This document shows positions 26,249 to 36,590 of a DNA stretch of 64,000 nt, one piece after another. The notes beneath the pieces are model-generated. The model was not told the DNA's origin and searched no databases. It was given only the letters and a program-made list of their open reading frames with translations. The position numbers and the translations under genes are program-made. The first letter of the stretch is position 1; each line of letters starts with the position of its first letter. Where the stretch lies: positions 62,001 to 126,000 of the forward strand of contig CAJQON010000003.1 in NCBI GenBank assembly GCA_905479995.1, read 5' to 3'. The stretch is from an uncultured Flavobacteriales bacterium. GTDB taxonomy: Bacteria > Bacteroidota > Bacteroidia > Flavobacteriales_E > Vicingaceae.

Positions 26249-27370
26249 TTAATTGTTTAACATCACTGGCATTACTAACATTAATACTTCTTCTGCCTCA
26301 TCGTTTTTCTCACAAGGTGTTAGTATTCCTGCTCTATTTGGTGCCGACATTGCAATATTTACTTCTTCCGACTCTAGGTTGGCTAACATTTCAACTAAAA
26401 ATCTTGAGTTAAAACCAATTTCCATGTCTTCTCCTTCATATTGACAAGTTAACCTTTCATTTGCTTCATTGGCAAAGTCTAAATCTTCTGCTGAAATATG
26501 CAATTCACTACCCGACATTTTTAACCTTACCTGATGTGTAGTTTTATTAGAAAAAATAGAAACTCTCTTCACTGAATTCAATAAAGATGTTCTGCTAATT
26601 GTCAATTTATTAGGGTTTTCTGTTGGAATCACAGCATTGTAGTTTGGGTATTTCCCATCAATCAGTCTTGCTGTCATTTTGGTTGATCCGAACACAAACA
26701 TTGCATTTGTTTCATTGTACTCAATGGCAACTTCCTCACCAACACTTCCTAAAATTGCTTTTAATAAGGTTAAAGGTTTTTTAGGCAATATAAAAGAAGA
26801 TGCTTTATCGCCTTTTAAATCTGTTCTTTTATACTTCACCAACTTATGAGCATCAGTAGCTACAAAAGTTAAATCATCGTTATTAATTTCAAAAAACACA
26901 CCCGACATTACCGGTCTCAACTCATCATTACCTGTTGCAAAAAGTGTTTTATTTACTGCATTCGATAATAAAGCGCCTTCAACTTTTATAACAGATGGTT
27001 TTTCTAATTTTGGCGTTTTTGGAAATTCACTTCCGTTGTGTCCGTTTAATTTATATTTCCCAAAATCTGAAGAAATTTCAATTCCAAAAGTTTCTTTATC
27101 AACAGTAAACGTAAGCGGCTGATCTGGAAACGTTTTTAAGGTATCTAACAACAATTTAGCAGGAATAGCAATATCACCATCTTCTTTTGCTTCAATTGAT
27201 ATTTGAGTAGTCATGGTAGTTTCCAAATCGGAAGCAGTAATTACTAACTCACCCTTTTTTATTTGAAATAAAAAATCATCTAAAATGGGAAGTGTATTGC
27301 TGGCATTTAAAACTCCGCCAATTAATTGTAGTTTTTTTAGTAAAACTTCACTGGATACTATAAATTTCAT
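26249..27370 (-). CDS. dnaN: DNA polymerase III beta sliding clamp
   Basis: The 373-residue product has the three-fold DnaN architecture. It begins MKFIVSSEVLLKKLQLIGGV, contains LPILDDFLFQIKKGELVITASDLETTM in domain 1, VMSGVFFEINNDDLTFVATDAHKL in domain 2 and GFNSRFLVEMLANL in domain 3, and ends with the conserved LMLVMPVMLNN. As a dimeric ring it tethers DNA polymerase III and repair proteins to DNA through their clamp-binding peptides. It is not next to dnaA or recF here, as is usual in Bacteroidota. It has its own promoter box upstream and a strong terminator downstream, so it appears to be a single-gene unit. Confidence 0.97.
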   Translation of the reverse strand: MKFIVSSEVLLKKLQLIGGVLNASNTLPILDDFLFQIKKGELVITASDLETTMTTQISIEAKEDGDIAIPAKLLLDTLKTFPDQPLTFTVDKETFGIEISSDFGKYKLNGHNGSEFPKTPKLEKPSVIKVEGALLSNAVNKTLFATGNDELRPVMSGVFFEINNDDLTFVATDAHKLVKYKRTDLKGDKASSFILPKKPLTLLKAILGSVGEEVAIEYNETNAMFVFGSTKMTARLIDGKYPNYNAVIPTENPNKLTISRTSLLNSVKRVSIFSNKTTHQVRLKMSGSELHISAEDLDFANEANERLTCQYEGEDMEIGFNSRFLVEMLANLESEEVNIAMSAPNRAGILTPCEKNDEAEEVLMLVMPVMLNN

Positions 27371-27389
27371 TGCTATCTTTTTTTGTTAT

Positions 27390-27397
27390 CAAATGTA
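27390..27397 (-). promoter_or_regulatory. dnaN promoter -7 box
   Basis: TACATTTG on the minus strand, 19 bases before the dnaN ATG. A TTT lies 18 bases upstream of the box where the -33 TTTG element is expected. Confidence 0.5.
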
Positions 27398-27486
27398 ATT
27401 GTTTTAGGAAGGCTGAAATTTTTAATTTTTCATAAATTATTAACAGTTGTTGATAGCGAATTATCTCCCCAAGAAAACCTTAATAT

Positions 27487-29940
27487 TTAGCTCTTCACAG
27501 AAATATCAATAGCATCTTTAACCTTTTGGTTAGTAAGCGCTAAATCAACAACATCCAACATCTTTTCTACGTAAGAAAATTTCAATCCTTTTAAATATTT
27601 TGGATTAATTTCATTAATGTCTTTCTCATTTTCTTTAGAAAGAATTATCTCTTTAATGTTGGCTCGTTTTGCTGCCAATATCTTTTCCTTAATTCCACCA
27701 ACAGCCAATACTCTTCCTCTCAACGTAATTTCACCAGTCATGGCTAAATTATTTTTTACTTTTCGTTGTGTATAAGCCGAAGCCAATGAGGTTAACATCG
27801 TAATTCCTGCAGAAGGTCCGTCTTTAGGTGTTGCTCCTTCAGGCACATGAATATTAATGTCCCATTGATCAAAAACTTCTGGTTTTAAGCCCAAATTATT
27901 AGCATGTGCTTTTAAATAGGCCAAAGCAATTACTGCCGACTCTTTCATTACATCTCCTAAATTTCCGGTTAAGGTTAGCTTTCCTTTTCCTTTACTTAAG
28001 CTTGTTTCTATAAACAAAATATCTCCTCCAACAGATGTCCAAGCTAAACCTGTTACAACACCAGCAACTTCATTTCCTTGGTACTTGTCTTTTGAGTGCC
28101 CTGGCCCTAATATTTTAATTAAGTTTTCTGGAGCAAACTGAACATCAACCTCTTCTTCCATCACAACCTGCTTGGCTCTATTTCTAACAATTTTAGCCAT
28201 CATTTTCTCTAAAGATCTAACTCCAGACTCTCTAGTATAATCGGTTATTACTTTTTCAATTACGGCTTTATTTAATTTTAACTGCGTTTTTTTTAGTCCA
28301 TGGTTTTCAAGCAGCTTTGGTAATAAATGCTTGTTGGCTATTTCAATTTTTTCTTCAACGGTATATCCATTAATTTCTATTATCTCCATCCTATCCAGCA
28401 AAGCTGGTTGAATGGTAGACAATGAGTTTGCTGTTGCGATAAATAACACTTTAGACAAATCGTAATCCAACTCTAAAAAGTTATCGTAAAAGGTCTCATT
28501 TTGTTCTGGATCCAATACTTCTAAAAGTGCAGAAGAAGGATCTCCTTGATGACTCGTTCCAAGTTTATCAATTTCATCTAAAACAAAAACAGGATTAGAC
28601 GAGCTCGCTTTTTTTATGTTTTGAACCACTCTTCCTGGCATTGCACCAATGTATGTTTTTCTATGTCCTCTTATTTCTGCTTCGTCTCTTACTCCTCCTA
28701 ACGACATTCTTACATACTTTCTATCTAATGCTTCTGCAACCGATTTTCCCAATGATGTTTTACCAACTCCCGGAGGACCATAAAGACAAAGTATTGGAGA
28801 TTTCATATCTCCTTTCAACTTTAAAACTGCCAAATACTCAATAATTCTTTCTTTTACTTTTTCTAGTCCAAAATGATCATTATCCAGTACTTTTTGAGCT
28901 CTTTTTAAGTCAAAATTATCTTTGGTTAAATCATCCCAAGGCAACTCTATTAAAGTTTCTAAATAATTTAATTGAACCGAATATTCCGCAGCTTGTGGGT
29001 TTAATCGTTGAAATTTTTGTAATTCCTTCTCAAATCTTTCTCCAACAGATTTACTCCATTTTTTCTTTTTTGCCTTAGCTCTAAATTCCTCAATATCTTG
29101 CTGTTGCGGATCACCGCCCAACTCTTCTTGTATTTGCTTAATTTGTTGATTTAAAAAATATTCTCGTTGTTGCTGATCTAAATCTGTTCTTACCTTTGAT
29201 TGAATGTCATTTTTTAACTCTAAAAGTTGTAACTCCTTTGTTAAATGTTCCAATAAAGCTGTTGCTCGCTCCACTAACTCTGGAGTCTCCAAAAGGCTTT
29301 GCTTTATACCAACATCTGCCTTCATGTTAGATGCAATAAAGTTGATAAGAAAGGTTGGACTTTCTATGTTCTTTATAGCAAATGTAGCTTCGGTAGGTAT
29401 TGTTGGCGATTGTTCTATTATTTGAGAAGCCAAATCTTTTATAGAACTTACCAATGCGTTAAATGGTTTTCCTTTTGGCTTTTCTAATTGATCAAACGCT
29501 TCAATTTTTGCCTTTAAGTAAGGCTCTTTTTGAGTAATTTCTTTTACTTTAAATCGCTTCTTTCCTTGAATAATAACTGTAGTATTACCATCTGGCATTC
29601 TTAACATTTTAAGAATGAAAGCAACAGTACCTACACCATTTAAATCTTCTTCTGTAGGATCTTCAACTTCTCCGTTTTTTTGAGAAACAACACCCAAGGT
29701 TTTATTCCCTTTATGTGCATCTTTAATTAGCTTAATTGACTTATCTCTTCCTACTGTAATAGGTATTACAACCCCTGGAAACAACACCGTATTTCTCAAC
29801 GGTAATATTGGAAGTTCATCCGGTATTTCCTCAGCGTTTATCTGCTCTTCATCATCTGGTGATAACAAGGGAATAAATTCCGCATCATCCTCCAACGAAT
29901 CACCAATCACCAAATTATCAAAATCAAAATTATCTTTCAT
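27487..29940 (-). CDS. lon: ATP-dependent protease Lon
   Basis: A homo-hexameric serine protease of the cytoplasm that degrades misfolded and regulatory proteins. From the ATG at 29940 the product has 817 residues; the frame runs 20 codons further upstream but those codons do not look conserved. The N-terminal substrate domain begins [19 protein letters not shown]; the AAA+ module has Walker [10 protein letters not shown] and the Walker B-like [10 protein letters not shown]; the C-terminal protease domain holds the catalytic Ser in [11 protein letters not shown] and the Lys in [13 protein letters not shown]. It is transcribed towards dnaN but 116 bases separate them and dnaN has its own promoter. 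No heat-shock operator is evident upstream. Confidence 0.97.
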   Translation of the reverse strand: MKDNFDFDNLVIGDSLEDDAEFIPLLSPDDEEQINAEEIPDELPILPLRNTVLFPGVVIPITVGRDKSIKLIKDAHKGNKTLGVVSQKNGEVEDPTEEDLNGVGTVAFILKMLRMPDGNTTVIIQGKKRFKVKEITQKEPYLKAKIEAFDQLEKPKGKPFNALVSSIKDLASQIIEQSPTIPTEATFAIKNIESPTFLINFIASNMKADVGIKQSLLETPELVERATALLEHLTKELQLLELKNDIQSKVRTDLDQQQREYFLNQQIKQIQEELGGDPQQQDIEEFRAKAKKKKWSKSVGERFEKELQKFQRLNPQAAEYSVQLNYLETLIELPWDDLTKDNFDLKRAQKVLDNDHFGLEKVKERIIEYLAVLKLKGDMKSPILCLYGPPGVGKTSLGKSVAEALDRKYVRMSLGGVRDEAEIRGHRKTYIGAMPGRVVQNIKKASSSNPVFVLDEIDKLGTSHQGDPSSALLEVLDPEQNETFYDNFLELDYDLSKVLFIATANSLSTIQPALLDRMEIIEINGYTVEEKIEIANKHLLPKLLENHGLKKTQLKLNKAVIEKVITDYTRESGVRSLEKMMAKIVRNRAKQVVMEEEVDVQFAPENLIKILGPGHSKDKYQGNEVAGVVTGLAWTSVGGDILFIETSLSKGKGKLTLTGNLGDVMKESAVIALAYLKAHANNLGLKPEVFDQWDINIHVPEGATPKDGPSAGITMLTSLASAYTQRKVKNNLAMTGEITLRGRVLAVGGIKEKILAAKRANIKEIILSKENEKDINEINPKYLKGLKFSYVEKMLDVVDLALTNQKVKDAIDISVKS

Positions 29941-30055
29941 CCCTTTATATTTTAAGTCAATTTGACAGTTATTTTTTCTTATTGAAAGAATAACTACCAC
30001 AACACTTCTTTTTCAAGTGTCGTGCCAATGTAATTATACTGAAATTATGACTGAT

Positions 30056-31231
30056 TTATTGACGATATTTCACTGTTTGTTCAAATATGGCAGAAAAAAT
30101 TTGCTCATCTTTCGTAGTAAATTCAACATTTCTACGCAACATAACAATCCGTGCAATTTCACACATTTTTGCCATATCAGCATCTACAAAACCATCACTT
30201 TCTCCCCAACTAAATGATGGTATAAACTTAGCTGGAAATCCGCTACCGAAAATATTTGCAGATACACCAACCGTAGTTGCTGTATTAAACATTGTATTAA
30301 TACCACTTTTGGAGTGATCGCCCATTAGCAACCCACAAAACTGCATTTCAGTATTTTTAAGTTCTTCAGAAGCGTAAGACCAAACCTTTACATTGGAGTA
30401 GTTATTTTTTAAGTTTGATGTATTGGTATCTGCTCCCAAATTACACCATTCTCCAATTACGGAGTTACCCAAAAAACCATCATGTCCTTTATTCGAATAA
30501 TCTTGTATAACGCTATTATTTACTTCTCCACCAACTTTAGAATATCTCCCTATTGTAGTAGCTCCATATATTTTAGCCCCCATTTTTAAAACTCCTCCCT
30601 CACACAAAGCCAAACCTCCTCTTACAATACTGCCTTCCATTACCTCAGCATTTTTACCGATATATATTGGTCCTGTTTCAGCGTTAAGGATAGAAGCTTC
30701 TACCTTTGCTCCTTCTTCTAAAAATATTCTATCTCCAATTATAGTGTTTGTCTTAGATAAAGCTTCCGATTTCCGACCATTGGTCAACAAATCAAAATCA
30801 GCATTTAAACATGCTTCATTTTTAGAAAACAAATCTGAAAGCTTATTCAAAACAAAACCGATTTCTTCTATATCTAATCTATCAAATTCTTTTGCTTCAA
30901 ATTGTTCTTGAGAGCCTTTAACTAAAACCAGTTCATCGTTACAATATATTGCAATATTATTCTTTAACTCAACAGTTAAATCAACTATGGTTTTGTTAGG
31001 TATAAATCGACTATTGATATAGGTGTTGTTATTTTCAATAATAACAGGAAATTTTTCACTTAAGTAATCTTCTGTAAGAAAGGAAATGGTGTTCTCTATT
31101 CCTTTTTGACTAAAAAAATGCTGCCACTTCTCCTCTATAGTCAATATACCAACTCTAAACTTGGCCATTGGTTTAGTGTAAGCCAATGGCAAAAAACATT
31201 CTCTATTATTGTCAAATAAAATAACATTCAT
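30056..31231 (-). CDS. GlmU family sugar nucleotidyltransferase-like protein
   Basis: A 391-residue protein of the Bacteroidota-specific GlmU-like group. The N-terminal part (NVILFDNNRECFLPLAYTKPMA) is a reduced nucleotidyltransferase domain that lacks the classical LAAGxGTRM loop. The C-terminal part from about residue 160 is a left-handed beta helix of hexapeptide repeats (GDRIFLEEGAKV, GPIYIGKNAEVMEGSIV, GAKIYGATTIGRYSKVGGEV). By family analogy it is linked to UDP-GlcNAc synthesis, although the missing loop makes uridylyl transfer uncertain. It follows rpmE2 behind a terminator and precedes lon by 115 bases on the same strand. Confidence 0.85.
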   Translation of the reverse strand: MNVILFDNNRECFLPLAYTKPMAKFRVGILTIEEKWQHFFSQKGIENTISFLTEDYLSEKFPVIIENNNTYINSRFIPNKTIVDLTVELKNNIAIYCNDELVLVKGSQEQFEAKEFDRLDIEEIGFVLNKLSDLFSKNEACLNADFDLLTNGRKSEALSKTNTIIGDRIFLEEGAKVEASILNAETGPIYIGKNAEVMEGSIVRGGLALCEGGVLKMGAKIYGATTIGRYSKVGGEVNNSVIQDYSNKGHDGFLGNSVIGEWCNLGADTNTSNLKNNYSNVKVWSYASEELKNTEMQFCGLLMGDHSKSGINTMFNTATTVGVSANIFGSGFPAKFIPSFSWGESDGFVDADMAKMCEIARIVMLRRNVEFTTKDEQIFSAIFEQTVKYRQ

Positions 31232-31262
31232 AATTCTTATCGTTTAGAACAGTACTAAAATA

Positions 31263-31292
31263 AAAAAGTCCCGATATATATCGGGACTTTTT
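31263..31292. terminator. rpmE2 terminator
   Basis: A fully palindromic hairpin with core AGTCCCGATAT and its complement, flanked by A- and T-runs. It lies 20 bases after the rpmE2 stop and would work in both directions, but only rpmE2 (minus) reads into it. Confidence 0.85.
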
Positions 31293-31311
31293 AAAAAAAA
31301 TTATGTCGAAA

Positions 31312-31569
31312 TTATTTTTTCGTATGCTTTGCGTAACGGTTTTTGAATTTATCAATTCTACCAGCCGTATCAACTAAATTCATTTTACCAGTATAAAAAG
31401 GATGAGATTTATGAGAAATCTCTAATTTAATTAAAGGGTATTCGTTTCCGTCTTCCCACTTAATAGTTTCCTTTGTTTCTGCTGAAGACTTGCTTAAAAA
31501 CGAGTACTCGTTACTCATATCTTTAAATACTACAAATCGGTAATTCTCTGGATGTATATCTTTTTTCAT
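31312..31569 (-). CDS. rpmE2: 50S ribosomal protein L31 type B
   Basis: The 85-residue product reads [20 protein letters not shown] at the start and has [21 protein letters not shown], the hallmark of L31. The four zinc-binding Cys of type A L31 are absent, which makes it the zinc-independent (C-minus) type B form. L31 sits in the central protuberance of the large subunit and bridges to the small one. It is a single-gene unit with a perfect promoter upstream and a strong terminator downstream. Confidence 0.97.
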   Translation of the reverse strand: MKKDIHPENYRFVVFKDMSNEYSFLSKSSAETKETIKWEDGNEYPLIKLEISHKSHPFYTGKMNLVDTAGRIDKFKNRYAKHTKK

Positions 31570-31606
31570 CTTATCTTATTTTGTTCTGTTCTTGTAAAAA
31601 CGGATG

Positions 31607-31635
31607 CAAATGTAATGATTTTTATTAAAAAACAA
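31607..31635 (-). promoter_or_regulatory. rpmE2 promoter
   Basis: On the minus strand TTG (31635-31633), an 18-base spacer and TACATTTG (31614-31607) match the Bacteroidota consensus exactly. The transcript would have a leader of roughly 35 bases. Confidence 0.7.
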
Positions 31636-31770
31636 TGTTATGGATTAGAAAAAGAATTCTTTACCTCTATTTTTTATTAACATGTTTATTAGGATAATTA
31701 AGCCAAAGTTAGCTAAATTAACATCGATATTTAATCAACTTTGTTTAAAACAAAACAGAGAATACATCCT

Positions 31771-33060
31771 ATGACACTAAAATGGCTAAAATTTATAAAA
31801 GAATTATTTTGTAAAAATCCATTGTATTATTTATACACCGCTGTTTTAGCTCTTATTTGTAATGGAATATTTATCGCAACTGGAACCAAATATCTTGGGC
31901 TAATTGTTTTGTTTTTTGGAGTATTAACTATAAGTTATTTCTTATTGGCAAAAGTTAAAAACTTGTTTTTCATTGATACAATACGAGGTTACATTGCTCT
32001 TTTTATGAAGTTTAATGGAAAGTTTTCCAATTATTTAACTTGGGGATTATTTTATTTCACAATTGGTTTTATCATTTTTCACCAATTTTTCCTTGGCTAC
32101 ATACCAGCTCTTAAAGCTTATTTATCTTTAGATTATTACGGCATAGCCTTTATTAGGCAAAGTATAATTGAGCACGATAGCTCCTTAATAAAATACATTA
32201 GCTCTTTTATAGTAAAAGGTTTACTACCGTTTTTACTCTTGTTTTTTTATATCAAAAAAAGAAAATGGTTTTATGTCTTACTCTTTTTTGGGGTGTTTTA
32301 TGCTATTGCATTAATGCAAAAAAGTTTAATTGTCACCATCCTTTTCCCATTAATAGTTTACATGTTTTTAACCAAACGATTTCTACAAGTCTTTATCTAT
32401 TTCTTACTTTTTGTAGGTGGTGTTTACTTACTTGTTTACATTACCAACCCAATACTTAGAGCTACTGAAGCTGAAATTGAATACGAATTAAGCTTACTAG
32501 ATAGAGACTACTACGAAAAAATGTATGGAAACTCTCCTTCTATTGGCAAAAACCAAGACATTGTTGGACGGTTTACCAATGCTTCAAGTGGAATTTTTGA
32601 AAGAGTTTTTTATACCACTGGAATGGTATCTACTTATTGGTTTGAACACATCCCTTCAAAATACCCTTATTCTTATGGTTGTGGGTATAACTTTTTAGCT
32701 CCAGCTTTAGGCTGTAATTATGATGACTATAATTACAGTAGAATAATTTATGATGAAATTTATGTTGAAAATGCGACCAAAGGATTAGAAGGAACTGTAA
32801 CGGTAGCAAGCTTTGTATACGACTACGCTAACTTTGGTTACTGGGGAATTGGAATTTCAGGTTTTATTTTAGCCATAATATTTCTAGTTATTCAACGAAT
32901 ATTTAACAATGATTATAAATGGATTATTTGCTTAAATTTCTTAAACGTTTTTTGGCTAAGCTCTGCTTCTTATACTACCCTAATGTTTTCTGGCGGATGG
33001 TTTATAATTATTGGGCTTTATATGATATTTGAACCTGAATTGAAAAAAGTAACCATTTAA
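31771..33060 (+). CDS. Wzy-like O-antigen/oligosaccharide repeat polymerase
   Basis: About 429 residues from the ATG at 31771 (a TTG lies ten codons earlier). Ten to eleven hydrophobic segments are visible, with a large periplasmic loop (about residues 230-350) between IYFLLFVGGVYLLVYI and FGYWGIGISGFILAIIFLVI. This topology, low sequence conservation and position immediately before a flippase gene are typical of Wzy polymerases, which join lipid-linked repeat units on the outer face of the inner membrane. The next gene starts on the base after its stop. The family cannot be proved by motif, so the call rests on topology and context. Confidence 0.65.
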   Translation: MTLKWLKFIKELFCKNPLYYLYTAVLALICNGIFIATGTKYLGLIVLFFGVLTISYFLLAKVKNLFFIDTIRGYIALFMKFNGKFSNYLTWGLFYFTIGFIIFHQFFLGYIPALKAYLSLDYYGIAFIRQSIIEHDSSLIKYISSFIVKGLLPFLLLFFYIKKRKWFYVLLFFGVFYAIALMQKSLIVTILFPLIVYMFLTKRFLQVFIYFLLFVGGVYLLVYITNPILRATEAEIEYELSLLDRDYYEKMYGNSPSIGKNQDIVGRFTNASSGIFERVFYTTGMVSTYWFEHIPSKYPYSYGCGYNFLAPALGCNYDDYNYSRIIYDEIYVENATKGLEGTVTVASFVYDYANFGYWGIGISGFILAIIFLVIQRIFNNDYKWIICLNFLNVFWLSSASYTTLMFSGGWFIIIGLYMIFEPELKKVTI

Positions 33061-34332
33061 ATGCGCTCAAAATTCACAAATAAGGGAAGTTTTTCGGCAA
33101 ACATTGCTACCCTTGTGCTGGGCACCATTACCGCCCAAGCTCTACCAGTTATAGCTTCACCAATACTTACCAGAGTTTTTTCGCCAGATGACTTTGGGCT
33201 ATTTGGACTCTACTTTAGTATTGTTGTTATTCTTACAGTTCCAATAACTGGAAGATATGAAATGGCGATTATTCTTCCAGAAAAAGATGAGGATGCCATT
33301 AATGTTTTAGGACTTTCTATTTTAACCACAACAATATCATCTATCCTCCTTTTTATTATTTCGTTTGTGTTTTATGATCAAATTCAAAGTATGATAGATA
33401 ACGAGGCAATTGGAAATTGGATCTACTTATTTTCTGCTTCAACATTGCTAATTGGTTTATACCAATCATTAAACTACTGGTTTAACCGTAAAAGCAAATA
33501 CAAGGCTCTATCTATTAGCCGTGTTACTCGATCTTTTAACACTAGTAGTTTTAGCATTATAATTGGAATTTTTGGAACAAAATCTGGTGGATTAATACTC
33601 GGTGATTTAATAGGCCAAGCTGCAGCTACTTTGTTTCTAGCTATTCGGTTTTTAAAAAACTACAAAGATAAAATAACCCAAATAAACCTTTCTAAAATGA
33701 AAGAAATGGCAAAGCGTTACAATAAATTTCCAAAATACAATGTCTTTGCTGGCCTATTAGAAAAAGGCTCTGGTCAAATGCCCGTTTTACTCCTTACTGC
33801 ATTTTTTGGAATTACAACAGTTGGTTTTTTTACGTTGAGTCAACGTATTATAAGCGCTCCTGGAGCCATAATTGCTCGTGCATTTGGAGATGTATTTCGT
33901 CAAAAAGCAAGCGAACAATTTGCCAAAAACGGAGAGTGCCACAACCTCTTTAAATCCATGTTTAAAAAACTACTTATAATTGCAATAATTCCATTTACTA
34001 TACTGTTTTTTATAGCTCCATGGGCATTCCAATTTGTTTTTGGTGAAGAATGGTTGATTGCTGGAGAATACACACAAATAATGACCGTTATGTTTTTTCT
34101 TCAATTTGTTGTTAGCCCTTTAAGCAATATGTTTTTAGTTGCCGAAAAACAGAGAATGGATCTAATTTTACAGATTTACCTTTTTAGCTCGCTATTTATA
34201 TGTTTCTTTGTTGGGTACAAAGTTTTTGGTGAGGTTGAAACGTGCTTAAAGCTATTTACAGCAGCTTATTCCATTAAATACATAATAGAATTATACCTAT
34301 CCTACCGATTTAGTTTAGGGAAAAAATATTAA
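33061..34332 (+). CDS. oligosaccharide flippase (Wzx-like)
   Basis: A 423-residue membrane protein of the MOP superfamily with about twelve helices. The N-terminus, GTITAQALPVIASPILTRVFSPDDFGLFGLY, is the classic signature of the oligosaccharide flippase family (Polysacc_synt). It would move undecaprenyl-linked repeat units to the periplasm for the Wzy-like protein encoded directly upstream (adjacent stop and start) and the ligase-like protein at 40 kb. The next gene begins one base after its stop region, so the three are one transcript. Confidence 0.88.
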   Translation: MRSKFTNKGSFSANIATLVLGTITAQALPVIASPILTRVFSPDDFGLFGLYFSIVVILTVPITGRYEMAIILPEKDEDAINVLGLSILTTTISSILLFIISFVFYDQIQSMIDNEAIGNWIYLFSASTLLIGLYQSLNYWFNRKSKYKALSISRVTRSFNTSSFSIIIGIFGTKSGGLILGDLIGQAAATLFLAIRFLKNYKDKITQINLSKMKEMAKRYNKFPKYNVFAGLLEKGSGQMPVLLLTAFFGITTVGFFTLSQRIISAPGAIIARAFGDVFRQKASEQFAKNGECHNLFKSMFKKLLIIAIIPFTILFFIAPWAFQFVFGEEWLIAGEYTQIMTVMFFLQFVVSPLSNMFLVAEKQRMDLILQIYLFSSLFICFFVGYKVFGEVETCLKLFTAAYSIKYIIELYLSYRFSLGKKY

Positions 34333-34333
34333 A

Positions 34334-35461
34334 ATGAATAAAGAAAGAGAATACCAAATTTGCAACCGTTGTATTATGGATACTACGGATACCGAAATAG
34401 TATTTGATGATGAAGGGAATTGTAACCATTGTAATAATTACATCAAACTAAGTCCTCTATACGCCTATCATGGTAAAGAAACAGATGAAAAACTGGCCAC
34501 ATTAGTTAAACAAATTAAAGCTGATGGTAAAGGCAAACCATATGATTGTGTAGTGGGTGTTAGTGGTGGTGTAGATAGTTCCTATGTAGCATACCTTACA
34601 AAAGAATTAGGTTTACGTCCTTTATGCGTCCATTTTGACAATGGTTGGAACTCTAAACTAGCCGTTAAAAACATTGAAAATATTCTTAATAAACTTGGTT
34701 TTGATTATCAAACTAACGTTGTAGATTGGGAAGAGTTTAAAGATTTACAAATTTCTTTTTTAAAAGCTTCTGTAGCCAATATTGAAATACCTTCAGATCA
34801 TGCATTTTTGGCAGCTATATATGGTATTTGTAAAAAATACAACATTAAATATACTCTTAGTGGAAGTAACTTTGCTACCGAGGGAATTTTACCAAAAAGT
34901 TGGGGATACAATGCCAAAGATTTAAAACATTTAAAGGCTATTCAAAAACAATTTGGATCAAAAAAATTGAAAACTTACCCTACTCTTGGTTTAAAAAAGG
35001 AAATTTTTAACACTTACGTACACAAAATAAAAATGGTGCGACTTTTAAATTATTATCCATACAACAAACCTGAAGCAATGGAAATTATTCAAGATAAATT
35101 GGATTGGGTTTATTATGGAGGCAAGCACTATGAATCAATCTTTACCCGATTTTTTCAGGCATATATTTTGCCTGTAAAATTCAATATAGATAAAAGAAGA
35201 GCGCATTATTCAACCATGATTTGTTCTAAACAAATTTCAAGAGAAGAAGCGCTTAAAGAAATGGAGAAACCCACTTACCCAGAAGAATTATTAGCATCTG
35301 ATAAAGAGTACGTTTCTAAGAAATTAGGAATGTCTGAAAAAGAATTTGATGCCATTATGGATTTACCGGTTAAATCTTACAAAGAATATCCAAATGACGA
35401 AGCTTTATTAAAGTTTATCTATAAAATTTATTACAAAATTACTGGTCGAAGCAAACTCTAA
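34334..35461 (+). CDS. N-acetyl sugar amidotransferase (PseA/WbpG family)
   Basis: A 375-residue ATP-dependent amidotransferase. It has the PP-loop SGGVDSS (residues 77-83) and an N-terminal zinc-type knuckle with Cys at 10, 13, 30 and 33. Family members turn an N-acetyl group into an acetamidino group, as PseA does in Campylobacter pseudaminic acid synthesis and WbpG in Pseudomonas O-antigen synthesis; WbpG receives ammonia from HisH/HisF-like partners. No such partners are adjacent here. Because a pse locus lies 16 kb away, the product could be an acetamidino pseudaminic acid, but a mannosaminuronate-type substrate is an equal alternative. Its stop overlaps the next start by one base. Confidence 0.85.
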   Translation: MNKEREYQICNRCIMDTTDTEIVFDDEGNCNHCNNYIKLSPLYAYHGKETDEKLATLVKQIKADGKGKPYDCVVGVSGGVDSSYVAYLTKELGLRPLCVHFDNGWNSKLAVKNIENILNKLGFDYQTNVVDWEEFKDLQISFLKASVANIEIPSDHAFLAAIYGICKKYNIKYTLSGSNFATEGILPKSWGYNAKDLKHLKAIQKQFGSKKLKTYPTLGLKKEIFNTYVHKIKMVRLLNYYPYNKPEAMEIIQDKLDWVYYGGKHYESIFTRFFQAYILPVKFNIDKRRAHYSTMICSKQISREEALKEMEKPTYPEELLASDKEYVSKKLGMSEKEFDAIMDLPVKSYKEYPNDEALLKFIYKIYYKITGRSKL

Positions 35462-36579
35462 TGAAAAAGAAAATTAAAGTTTGTCATTTAACCTCTGCTC
35501 ATCCTGATGGCGATATAAGGATTTTCCTGAAGGAATGTGTGAGCTTAGCAAAAGCTGGTTTCGACACCTATCTTGTTGTCCCTAACTCAACCACCCGAAT
35601 AGATAAAGGGGTTAATATTGTTTCTTTTGAAAGCAATTATACCACCAGAAAAGAACGAATGACCAAAACGGTTAATGAGGTGTTCGAAAAAGCTTTAGAA
35701 ATTGATGCCGACATCTACCACTTTCATGATCCTGAATTATTAAGGATAGCTAAAAAATTGCTAAAATTAAATAAGAAAGTAATTTATGATGTTCACGAAG
35801 ATTTGCCCAAACAAATTTTAGGAAAATACTGGATTAATAAGAGTCTAAGAAAATCGATGTCTTTGGCATTTAAATTTTATGAAAATAGGATTGCAAAAAA
35901 GCTTTCCGGTATTATTACTGCTACCCCATTTATTGGTGAAAGATTTGAAAAAATAAATGAAAACACTGTTACAATTAACAATTTTCCATTTATGGACGAA
36001 CTGAATTCTTCGGTAATTAAGACTACTGAAGATCAAAGTTATGTTTGTTATGTAGGAGGGATTTCTAAAATTAGAGGTATTAGTGAATTAATTGCTGCTA
36101 TGAATTTATGCAAAAACACTAAGCTCCTTTTGGCTGGCCCAGTATCTCCCGACAGCTACATTGATGAACTTAAAACCATAGAGGGCTGGAAAAATGTTGA
36201 ATACTTAGGAAAAGTAGATCGTATTGAAGTAGCTAAAGTTTTAAATAAATCCAATGCCGGAATAGTTACTTTTCACCCTTTACCGAACCATATTGATGCA
36301 CAACCCAACAAAATGTTCGAATACATGAGTGCTAACTTACCAGTTATAGGCTCTCATTTTCCAATGTGGAAAAATATTATTGAAAAAAACAATTGTGGCA
36401 TTTGCGTTGATCCACTTATTCCTCAAGAAATTGCCAATGCAATTGAACTTCTTTCTTCAAATAAAGAACTTGTTGAAGAGTTTGGATTAAACGGTAGAGC
36501 TTCAGTTGAAAAAGTGTTTAATTGGAACATTGAGGAAAATAAATTAATTGATTTTTATAATAAGCTTGTGAGTTTATAG
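35461..36579 (+). CDS. GT4 family glycosyltransferase
   Basis: A 372-residue GT-B enzyme. The N-terminal half starts KVCHLTSAHPDGDIRIFLKE and has YHFHDPELL (about 82-90) and VIYDVHEDLPKQI (about 108-120); the C-terminal half has SYVCYVGGISKIRGISELI, then the donor-site stretch PNKMFEYMSANLPVIGSHFPMW with the expected E-x7-E region weakly kept. It uses a nucleotide sugar to extend a lipid-linked glycan at the cytoplasmic membrane face. Donor and linkage are unknown. It overlaps the amidotransferase gene by one base and is followed within 11 bases by a GT2 gene. Confidence 0.88.
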   Translation: MKKKIKVCHLTSAHPDGDIRIFLKECVSLAKAGFDTYLVVPNSTTRIDKGVNIVSFESNYTTRKERMTKTVNEVFEKALEIDADIYHFHDPELLRIAKKLLKLNKKVIYDVHEDLPKQILGKYWINKSLRKSMSLAFKFYENRIAKKLSGIITATPFIGERFEKINENTVTINNFPFMDELNSSVIKTTEDQSYVCYVGGISKIRGISELIAAMNLCKNTKLLLAGPVSPDSYIDELKTIEGWKNVEYLGKVDRIEVAKVLNKSNAGIVTFHPLPNHIDAQPNKMFEYMSANLPVIGSHFPMWKNIIEKNNCGICVDPLIPQEIANAIELLSSNKELVEEFGLNGRASVEKVFNWNIEENKLIDFYNKLVSL

Positions 36580-36590
36580 AACTTGGGATT

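Noticed and set aside
30002-30020. ACACTT/AAGTGT inverted repeat upstream of lon as terminator or heat-shock operator
   Set aside because: Arms are only six bases, no T-run follows, and it does not match the CIRCE sequence.
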